Shown: positions 55,563-64,000 of the stretch, piece after piece
Layout: each line of letters starts with the position of its first letter
How positions within the stretch are numbered: the first letter of the stretch is position 1
DNA from: Entomortierella parvispora
Taxonomy: Eukaryota; Mortierellomycota; Mortierellomycetes; Mortierellales; Mortierellaceae
Direction of reading: 5' to 3'
DNA: 64,000 bases
Assembly: GCA_963573315.1 (NCBI GenBank)
Contig: OY752148.1
Span: forward strand, 1,975,263 to 2,039,262
Program-made: the position numbers and the translations under genes
Notes under the pieces: model-generated
The model's input: only the letters and a program-made list of their open reading frames with translations
Database searches by the model: none
What the model was told of the DNA's origin: nothing

Positions 55563-57059
55563 ATGTCGATGCAATCTGGACAGCCGAAGGGAATAAGCGA
55601 AAGAGACGCTCTCGCGCTTCCTGAAGTTCTTTTGTCCATCAGTCATTTTCTGTCTCGCCAAACTTTGGCCCAGTGTCTGTTAGTTTGTCACCGTTGGAAC
55701 CTCGTCTTAAAGCCTCAACTCTGGAAGGAGACTGTGATCAAGTTGGAAGAGTCAAGGCAGTTGCCGTCGTGCCAGGCTGTGCAGGATAATGCCTCCTTTA
55801 TCAGCAGACTCACCGTCCATTACAGGCTTGCTGTCGATCCCCAATGGAGGCTCACTTGTCCTCAACTTCAGGATCTTACCATCAACGGACTCACCATGGT
55901 CGACAAGAATGTACACAAGGATTACGGCTATCCCCTCACTGATTTGATTAGAAGGCACAGTAGAACTATCAGAACAATGGCCTTTGAGATCAAGGTGGAC
56001 GAGTCCGTTTTGGAGGCTCTGTTGGATTGTCCGAGATTGGAGTCGCTGACTTTTACCAGAGATATCAAGATCGAGAGTATTTCACGATGGGTCCAGTTAT
56101 ACCAGAAGTTGCGATTGCAACTCCATACCCTTGCTTTTTCAGGACTGGGATTTGAAGAACCTGAGACTGAAATGATGACTCCAGCGAGGATCGAGGAGTG
56201 GTATCGCTCTTGCGCAGGACCAAGTCGGATCCAGGATCTCACGCTCACCATTGATAATAACGACGAGAATACTTGGGAGCTCGAGCTTTTGATGGTGGAG
56301 AACTGCCCGGATTTGGTTCGATTAGCATGGGGTCCTCAAGAACCTGACCAACGTGAATACCCTGTGCAACGCCTTGTCAAAATCTTCCAGGCTAGTCGAC
56401 ATTCAAAACTGGAAAAGATGGACCTGTCCTATATCACTTTTAACGACGAGGACTTTGAGCAGCTGTTGAGATCAATTCGTCGATTAACGAGTTTGGATCT
56501 GAATTATACCAACTTTCGACCGACATCCTGGGAGAAACTACAAGCGATGCCTCATCATTTGGAGACCTTGGTGGCCGTGACTGTCGAGGCATGCTTTGAG
56601 ATATATGGATCTACTGTCCAAGCGATGTTGTGCTCCCTACCAAACTTGAAAGTCTTTCGAGGAGATGGGTTGTCCGAAAAAGATCTCGAGAACGACCCAC
56701 GACCCTGGGTTTGTCGGGATCTTGAGCACCTTTCGGTGACCTTTATTCTCTCTTCCGGAAACCTTTCCTCGTACTGGGCCCTTGACTATCTGTCTCGAAT
56801 TGGCCAATTGAGAAGACTGAAGTTATGGAACTACATTTCTCCTACGGACAGAGTGGGGATTCAACACAGGTGGGAGGTCCACGGTGGTTTGGATCAGCTG
56901 AAAGCTTTACATGGACTTCAAACAATTGACAACGATATCCTGAGCTATGGACAGGAGGAGCTCCAATGGATCCTAGATCATTGGCCCAATCTTGTGCAGC
57001 CTTCAAGGAGCATCTTGGAGCACCGACTTCGAGATCTGATGCTCATGGCGGAAACATAA
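55563..57059 (+). CDS. F-box / LRR-like protein
   Basis: Intact 498-aa single-exon gene and tandem paralogue of the preceding broken copy. The F-box occupies about residues 13-55 (ALALPEVLLSISHFLSRQTL, then LLVCHRWNLVLKPQLWKE). LRR-like segments follow (LTSLDLNYTNFRPTSWEKLQ; SLPNLKVFRGDGLSEKDLEN), with the typical C terminus LQWILDHWPNLVQPSRSILE. It probably acts as a substrate receptor of an SCF ubiquitin ligase through Skp1. The target is unknown. The start sits in ...ACCCATGTCGATGCA, the same context as the broken copy, and only 145 bp separate the two units. Confidence 0.88.
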   Translation: MSMQSGQPKGISERDALALPEVLLSISHFLSRQTLAQCLLVCHRWNLVLKPQLWKETVIKLEESRQLPSCQAVQDNASFISRLTVHYRLAVDPQWRLTCPQLQDLTINGLTMVDKNVHKDYGYPLTDLIRRHSRTIRTMAFEIKVDESVLEALLDCPRLESLTFTRDIKIESISRWVQLYQKLRLQLHTLAFSGLGFEEPETEMMTPARIEEWYRSCAGPSRIQDLTLTIDNNDENTWELELLMVENCPDLVRLAWGPQEPDQREYPVQRLVKIFQASRHSKLEKMDLSYITFNDEDFEQLLRSIRRLTSLDLNYTNFRPTSWEKLQAMPHHLETLVAVTVEACFEIYGSTVQAMLCSLPNLKVFRGDGLSEKDLENDPRPWVCRDLEHLSVTFILSSGNLSSYWALDYLSRIGQLRRLKLWNYISPTDRVGIQHRWEVHGGLDQLKALHGLQTIDNDILSYGQEELQWILDHWPNLVQPSRSILEHRLRDLMLMAET

Positions 57060-57188
57060 TGAAACGGATATGGGATAGGAATGGATATATGATCATATAC
57101 AAATGAAATGCATCACAAATTCTCTTGAGAATAAACTGACGGATTTTGAGTGCATTTGTACTTTATTGACGCGGCCCATCGACCTTTT

Positions 57189-58256
57189 TTACTGGATCGT
57201 CCTCTTGGGAGCGCCTAATTTGATCCTGCCTGAGGGAGCCTTCGCGTTCTTCTTTTGTAACTCTTCCCGTTTGGCCTTGCGTTCCAAGTACTCTGCATGT
57301 TTTTGTTGAGCCAACTTTGTCAAACTGGCCTTGACATTGGCTTTACGGAGGCTGTCACGGACAGCATCCTGTTCCTGAGCACGCTCCGCATCAATAACGT
57401 TGCTGCTGTTGGTCCTGATGATCCTACGCACAGATTCACTCGAAATGTTGAAGTGCTCCGCCAGTTTCGGTGTTGTCCATTCCTCCGGAAACTGAACATG
57501 GGCCGGAAGAGAGCAGGAGAAAAATATCACGGGACGATGTTATGAGTATCAAAGAATACATACAAAACGACAAATTACTCATTCATTCATACTACGTACC
57601 TGTTTCCGGAGGTATCTCACCTCCTCCATGCTTTGTCTAGTCACTTTTTTGACCGGGTTCCATCGTTCACCCTGCAATTTCTCCTTGATGGCGACCTTAT
57701 GTTTCAACCACAGAGGAGCTTCTTCCTGTTTTTGTCCATACAACTTGTGGAGATGGGGATTTGGGGATGGTTTTTCAAATCGGTTCCTGATCCCTGAGGA
57801 GGTATTTTTACCCTCGTCAGCACCGTGCCTTCTAGGCTTTTGTTGAATGATCCCGTTGGATATCCGAGTCTTGACCATCTGTGCGGCCAAATCGGCGATT
57901 TCGGGGCGACCCTGACGGTGAACAATGGGTGCAAACTCTGTTGATCCAGATCCGATTGCCCAACGTTGCTCCGCCTGCAAAAGTATTTCTGGGTCCTGGA
58001 ATGCATCAGGGGCCATATTTACGGGAGTAACAGTAGAAGCGATGGAGCTGCTGCTGTTGTCATCGGAGGTTCTCGTTGTGGAGGAAGAAGAGGTAGTGGC
58101 AGACTTTGTTGTTCTTAAATGAGACGATCTAGGGAGAAGTGAAATCATGGATGTCGAGATTGTGCGTCCCTGGCACAGGGGCTGCATGTGGCGTTGTGGG
58201 CATGTCTTGCTATGCAGGGTGATCTGTGCCCATGGTGCTCGTCCTGGATTGAACAT
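57189..58256 (-). CDS. RRG9: Rrg9-like mitochondrial protein (required for respiratory growth 9)
   Basis: Exons 58256-57600 and 57491-57189 give 319 aa. The N terminus (MFNPGRAPWAQITLHSKTCP...) is rich in Arg/Ser/Lys and nearly free of acids, a good mitochondrial presequence. The Rrg9/neugrin core follows: LKHKVAIKEKLQGERWNPVK, KVTRQSMEEVRYLRKQ, and across the intron FPEEWTTPKLAEHFNISSES with VRRIIRTN. The end is a basic coiled-coil. The family supports mitochondrial genome expression and respiratory growth in yeast, and neugrin assists 16S rRNA in mammals. Met58256 is chosen because the presequence begins there. The upstream frame to 58385 lacks such character. Confidence 0.88.
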
Positions 58257-59219
58257 TATATGAGATCGTTGTGTGTCCGTGAGTCTGTGTGTCCGCGTGT
58301 CTGAAGAAATGAGAGATTGAAAAACATGCAGAAGCCTTGACCGCGAAAGGAAAAAAAAAAAAATCTGGCTTCCGAACGAGGTCACAGACCATCAATTTTG
58401 CCACCAAAAAGAAAGGGAAGAAAAAAAAAAAAAAAAAAAGCGAGAGACCAACACCATTGCCGACACGGACTCTTCCTCAGTTGCCGGCAGCCATTGGAAA
58501 GTGAGAGCCGCTGCCTCTCTTGAAGGCAAGGTCCCCTCCGAGATGGAGATGGACGTGGATCTGGTTCTGGGAGTCTACGTGGCAGCTCTGCAAGACGGAC
58601 TATTTTTTAGCGTTTGTGTGGGAAGCAAGCACATTCTTTGCCCTGGATGGATTTCAGGTATGCAGCAGCAGGAGAGGCGTAGGTGAGCATGGATGAGCAT
58701 GGATGATGGGGAGGGGCAGGAAGAGCATGAAGGGCATCAAGGAAGGAAGAAAGAAGAGAGAGGGAAGAAAGAAGGGCGTCCAAGAGTGAAAGAGGGAAAG
58801 AGTGAAAAAGGGACCCGATCGACCGTGAGAACAGGCACCCTTTTCCACCCTTTTCCTTTCCCTTGCCACCAAGGGACGAATGCAGAGAAAAGCACAGCCC
58901 GGAGAGAACATCGTATCACATCCACGGTGGGACCATCCCATTCATGTGCCATGGCTCTCTTCCTCTTTCTCTCTCTCTTTCCCTTTTCTTCCCTCCACCC
59001 CCCTTCTATTTTCTTTTCTTTTACCCCTTCTCATCCTTCCTCTTCCATCCTTCTTCCTTCCTCCTTTCGCCATCTGTCCGTCTTTTCTTCATCCTCCATC
59101 TTTCCTTCCTTCCTTCATCGTCATCTCCTCAGCCCACCCCACATTCATGGACTTTCTCGCAGAACCACAACAATAACAAAAAGCCGATTGCTGATTGAAA
59201 GCACAACACGCCAGCATCC
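58257..59219. promoter_or_regulatory. Divergent intergenic region with long pyrimidine tract
   Basis: It lies between the Rrg9-like gene (-) and the large disordered gene (+). It contains an A run at 58421-58439. From 58850 to 59130 it is strongly CT-rich on the plus strand (TTTCTCTCTCTTTCCCTTTT...), as expected for the leader of the downstream gene. Open frames here are low complexity. Confidence 0.45.
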
Positions 59220-62200
59220 ATGGCTGACAATCCTTCTCCAGCCTCGGCCGCTCCTCGCCCTGCCCGCTCGCCCGCTGCCGTGAACATGGTCGCAGTCTCG
59301 CCGGCTTTGCAGCGTCCTCCCCAGCCCCGGCCGAGACCGCCGCCGCCCCATGCAACTTCTCATCAGTCCTTGCCACAATCATATACCCGAACAGGTGATA
59401 CTCCAACCATCCCTGTCCCATCGCATAAAGCTGCCAGCTCTGGTGCCAGCAATGCTTATGGTCGCCCGCCAGTTATGCAGCAACGGTCAAGCACAGGAAA
59501 AGAGTCGCTCCATCACCCGGCGTCCGGGAACAATACACTTCAGAGACAGCAGCAGCCGTTGCAGAGCCCACAGCCTCTATCGTCACTATCCTCGCCTTCG
59601 CTCCAGCCGCCACCGACCTACAATCCCCAACAAAGTGGCGCCGTCCCCAATCCTTCCCCAAAGGTAATATAGACAGCACGACATGGGCAAAGATCGGGGG
59701 GTGGGTGGAATACATGTTTTGATCACAAAAGGTCATAGTGCTCTTGTGCCGCCCTCGAGACCGATGGCACGCGTGTGGAACGTCCTCTTCAATGGAGCTT
59801 ATGGCGTCTGGACAGGAAGGACTGGTGTTTCTTTCTTGTACGTGAACAACGTGGGGTCTTGTCTTGTGCCGCTGGCGTTGTGGCACTGTCGTTGGCAAAG
59901 AAAAAAAAAAAAAACTCTTCTTGGGTTCAATTGACTATCGGCGGAAACTGCGATAGTGCTATCGCAGTCTATCAGACCCCATTCATGATCCTAACGTGCT
60001 CAGTCCTGTCCCGTCCCGTCCTTAGCCCCAATTGACACACCGGCCCCCACTGAATACAAGTGCGGATACCTCGGCGGGGTCAGGACATCCGGGACATTCG
60101 CCCGGCTTTGCGCCAATCAAGGGATCATCTCCCATGGTCTCACCTTCGACTTTGCTTTCTCCACTACCGCCATCGCAGTCGGGTGCATCTCCTGTACCAT
60201 CTTCAGCCCCCAAAGGTCGCACGTTGGTACCGCCAACATTGCCTCCTGCAAGAGCGCACGGAATTCACGCACGAGCCTTGGCACGTCCAACGTCTACTGC
60301 ACAGTCAGCTTTGCCTCCCAACAACGTGTCTGCTGGACGGGCCAAACAAGATTCACCAACAAAGCCCACATTCATCTCCTCCATTATCGCCTCCAGCCAA
60401 CAGGTACCACAGTCCCCTGGACCACGTGAATCCATATACCCTCCGTCCACTCTGCAGGCTCCTCAGCAAGCACATCAGCCAAGGCACAGGCAATCGGCTT
60501 CACATAGGCCATCAGCAGATTCATTACCACATGCTCGACCACAATCATCGACAAATTCACGGCAGCCCTCGAGTTTGTCACTGCCTATCGCTCTTCCTTC
60601 TAACCTGAATGATACACTGCAAACGCCAAATTTGACACACACATCGACCGCAAAGGCATCTGGACCAGTGATGACTGGAGTTGGCAATGGCGAGGAACTT
60701 TTAGAAGACGACTCCGACGATGCCGAGGAAGAAAACGAAAGCGCAAAAGGGTCTGGAAACGAAAAGCTCCGTAGAAGCAGACATCGCAAAATGCGGAGGA
60801 GTCTAGAGAAACTTACGCGAGTTTCTACGGAACGAAAGCGGCGATCCCGTCAGCTGAAAGCAATGTCCACTATCTCACCGCCAAAGTCTCCCATGGCGGA
60901 CCATCTGGCTACGAGACAAGACCCACCAAAACGGCAATCCCTCTGGACATCCATCTTTGGAAACGGTAACCAAAGGTGCAATTGGTTTGAGGTTTCCCGT
61001 TTTTAGCGTATAAACTCACTTTTTCTTTTTTAATGTATTCAGGTCGATCGGAGTCCAAGTCATCTGTTGCAGATTCGCTTGTCAAGAACAATGGTTCCAC
61101 GCAATCATTGGGTTCACACTCTGTAGACAGACAGGATTCGCAACAGCCAGATTGCTCGTCTGCATTGAGCTCTCTTACATCTTTTAGATCTGATAATAGT
61201 TTCACCGACAGTACTGCCCCCGCCTCTGTGCACGACTCTGAATCCGCGGAGACAGAGAATCTGGAAGGTCAAGCTATCCAGGCTGATCCAGAAGAGGATC
61301 CAGAGGCTCCGAAGACAGCACTGGCTGTGGAGGATATCTCGACTGTGAATGTGGCCCCTCATGATCGATCAAGGACGCTACCTGGCATCTGGGATTCAAA
61401 TATACTATGGTCATTGTCTAGAGTGCTGTCTACGAAAAAAGTCAATCCTCCTCTGGAAAGCGACAGTAGTGACAGCGACAGTAGTGAAGAAACACAGGCA
61501 GAAGACTTTCACAATGCTGATGAAACCCCAACTGGTATTTCACACTTGATCATAGTCCCTCATTCACTAGACTGGGTCTACTACTGTTTGCAGCACTAAC
61601 TTCTTTTTCTTTTTTTTTTTTTTTTTTTACCCAGCAGATATTCCTCAAAATGAGCCCATTGTTCCACCCCGCGCAGCACTTTCAGTTAGAACCAATATCG
61701 CCAAGGAAAGAGTCATTGTGGCAGAGTCGCAGGTTCAAATCGGGGACGGACTCGATGACGAGGACCCTTTCACGGATTCACATGCATGGCCAAACACATC
61801 AGCTTCTGCAGCTGCGACTTGGAGCTCCTCCAAGGGCTTAAGTTCCGGTTCTGGCTCCTCTAGTACCTCATCTCCTTCCCCTTCTCTCTCGCCATTGTCT
61901 TATATTACTGGATCGTCACCATCAGGAGCATGGTCTTTGCAGGGATCTAGGCAATCATTGATGAAGATGATCTTCAAATCAAAAAACGATGCATCATCCC
62001 CTTCCACGTCGTCGACACCGGGAACCCCTCATCTCACCAGTGGGTCGAATACTTCTGCTGAGCAGACCAGCTCAGGGCTTGAGACACGACAGGAGATGCA
62101 AGATTCGTCAACTCCTCTTCACACACCACAGCTGGACATATTTTCTGATTTCGAGTCAACCGGACTGCAGGAGAGCCCCCTCGCACCTCCATCCAAGGAA

Positions 62201-64000
62201 CTCAAACGACGATCATTTATTATCCCCGGTGCATTCCCGGGTCAGGAGGCACCATTGGAGGATGATTCTGTTGAAGCAGAGCCCGAGACCATGGTTGACC
62301 AGGTTCCTATGTACGCTGCAGCAGAAGGCGACTCCTTGGCTGATGCTCATAACCCTATTTTGGAACAGGACCAGGACCCCGATGTCAGTCTTGGCGATTA
62401 TTATGATCAAGACGGAGAAGATGAAGCCTCGTCGGACATAGAGCCCATAAGCACAGTGCCGACTAAGGCCTCGTCGTACGAGAAACCGTCCTATTTGGTG
62501 GAGCCGCCGTTACCTCGATTTAACACTGCAGCCATTTCTGCCCCAGGCCGACACGTCAGAGCTGTTTCTCAGCCCCTGACCAGTCCAGGGACACGGGAGG
62601 ATTTTTCAACGCCGTCAAAGAAGCTTGGCGAAACAGACATGCTCCAGATTGAGGTCCATCGTGTCACACCCTCGGTGAACATACGGCAATCCTCAGGGTT
62701 TTCGAACAACAAGGCTAAAAGTGAGGCGGGTTCACAACAAGGAAGGACGTCGCCGTCTGTGCTGGCTGTAGCTACCGCTCCCCCATCAAAAACTGATGTC
62801 AGGAAATCGGTGATATCTGCCATCACGTCTCCGCTCAAAGTGCCAACTACTGCCATCTTTACTATGGGCGATGTTTCCAAGGCACATGGCAAGGGTAGCT
62901 CAAATTCTTCCGAGGCTTGGAATGCAACCATCAATAACACTATCGACTATAGCCGCTACAAAGAGGAGGTCTACGACTCGGATAATATCCGCCCGGATCC
63001 GCTCAAGAACACGAGTTCAAGACCGGTAGCAGTCAGTAAAGTGCCTGTTCCTCAGTCTGGAGACAGTCGAACTGGCACCCCTTCGAGATATCATCGTCAG
63101 GATTCGACCTCGCCCATTCAACAGACAACAGCTACGCGATATTTTGATGGATCCCATATAGCATCTTCTACCGCTGAGAGCGAATCACAGTACCAGCAAT
63201 CAAAATTGAAGACAGTACCTCCTCCACTTCCACCACCTCGCAACTCTAGGAGGCCTCGATCCAAGACCCTGAGCCGATATTCGTTCAACGAGACAACAGC
63301 TCAAACTGTGCAGCGTGCTCACACTACTGGGTCGACGCGTCCAACCGGAGAGACAGACATGCCGCATTCTAGATCTTCAAATTCGTCTCCTTTTCATGTT
63401 GCCCCCACCACGACAGCCGCAAACTTGCCAACCAGCATTGCTTATGAGAGTCCTGCAAGGGAATATATCATGGAGGAGATGGGATCTGAACAGGCAAGAA
63501 CATTCAATGAGGAAGATTACATTTATTGTCAAAACGACAAGGCCCGGTACAGCATTCACGGCGGCAGCAACCACGGAATCCGTTCGCAGTCTTCCTCAGG
63601 GTCTCTCGGTGGCGGTCGCATCGGACAGGCCTACGGTCCAGGAAACAGTGCATTTGACCCTCATCCGGAATGGTCTGACTATCCTCAGCAACAGCAGCAA
63701 GTTCCTCAGCAACAACATCAACGAAGCCAGCCAAACAGTGCCGAAATTATGACCTCAGGTCAATGGCAACATGTTGCTCATTCTGCGGTTCCTTCTACGA
63801 ATGAGGCTTCTTTAGTGGCTGCGCTACGCGATCAAATTGCGTCCTTGTCCTCGGAGCGTGATCAATTTTATCAGGAAGCAATGTTACTGCGTCAAAAGCA
63901 TGAGATGCTGACCAGTATTGTCAACACCATGGGAGTCGCTGTTGAGTCTATTCAAGCCCAGCAGCAGCAACAGGCTCAGCAGCAGCAACAGGTCCAGCAG
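59220..64000 (+). CDS. Large disordered Ser/Pro/Gln-rich protein, partial
   Basis: I do not recognise a family. Exons 59220-59663, 60026-60965, 61043-61534 and 61638 to the window end give at least 1413 codons, all phases consistent, with the stop outside. The N terminus is Pro-rich (PPQPRPRPPPP). A basic helix, KLRRSRHRKMRRSLEKLTRV, follows an acidic stretch, EDDSDDAEEENES. There is a Pro-rich SH3-ligand-like VPPPLPPPRNSRRPRSKTL. Near the window end is a coiled coil (LVAALRDQIASLSSERDQFY, then MLLRQKHEMLTSIVNTMGVA), followed by poly-Q. Intron 3 has a tandem CAGCAG acceptor (61632-61637), giving two in-frame isoforms. The composition suggests a scaffold (cell polarity, cytoskeleton or cortex), but the function is open until the C terminus is seen. 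Confidence 0.75.
59947..59968. repeat. Perfect 10-bp inverted repeat in an intron
   Basis: ACTGCGATAG, a 2-base spacer TG, then CTATCGCAGT, in intron 1 of the large disordered gene. Confidence 0.85.

Noticed and set aside
1-64000. tRNA, rRNA and CRISPR arrays
   Set aside because: No B-box-like GGTTCGAANCC paired with an A box, no rRNA core sequence and no regularly spaced identical repeats with unique spacers were found by eye. A tRNAscan run would be decisive.

Overview
The window looks like nuclear DNA of an early-diverging filamentous fungus, most probably Mortierella-like (Mucoromycota, Mortierellomycotina). The evidence is spliceosomal introns with GTAAG/GTGAG donors and TAG/CAG acceptors, fungal proteins (ERMES subunit Mdm34, Pil1-type eisosome protein, Rrg9, Zn2Cys6 factor, Utp14), several F-box/LRR genes, and low-complexity poly-Q/poly-S tails. 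The taxonomic call is inference. Exon structures were built by hand from splice signals, reading phase and protein-family continuity. All intron phases given below close in frame.

Layout. 0-5 kb: pyrroline-5-carboxylate reductase (+), convergent with a secreted LPMO-like copper protein (-). 5.4-9.1 kb: an aquaporin with a repetitive tail (-) and a Zn2Cys6 transcription factor (-). 10.4-12.9 kb: an unresolved multi-exon membrane-protein candidate (-). 13-16.9 kb: a roughly 4 kb stretch without a convincing gene. 16.9-21.8 kb: a zinc alcohol dehydrogenase, a decayed tandem copy of its second exon, and pyruvate kinase (all +). 21.8-23.9 kb: gene-poor, with one copy of a dispersed repeat. 23.9-25.2 kb: a secreted acidic repeat protein (+). 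25.4-31.5 kb: Utp14 and Mdm34 (-). 31.95-35.6 kb: FKBP12 with an 11-nt micro-exon, then a FYVE protein (+). 36-37.7 kb: an F-box/LRR gene (-). 38.1-40.9 kb: a large LRR-repeat protein (+).

41-46 kb is a decayed, repeat-rich island. It holds an approximately 1.06 kb element with terminal inverted repeats, two copies of the dispersed repeat, a pseudogene fragment of the downstream monooxygenase, and relics of an F-box/LRR-like gene. 46.6-49.1 kb: a phenol-hydroxylase-type FAD monooxygenase (-). 49.4-52.8 kb: a Pil1-domain protein with a long poly-Q tail (-). 53.9-57.1 kb: two tandem F-box paralogues, the first broken. 57.2-58.3 kb: Rrg9 (-). 59.2-64 kb: a large disordered protein running off the window.

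Most genes are independent housekeeping or stress functions: proline synthesis, glycolysis, ribosome biogenesis, ER-mitochondria contact, mitochondrial expression and plasma-membrane domains. I see no multi-gene defence or biosynthetic system. The most unusual parts are the LRR protein with nearly identical 84-bp repeats, the repeat island beside it, the micro-exon that encodes an FKBP active-site tyrosine, and the young duplications and pseudogenes.
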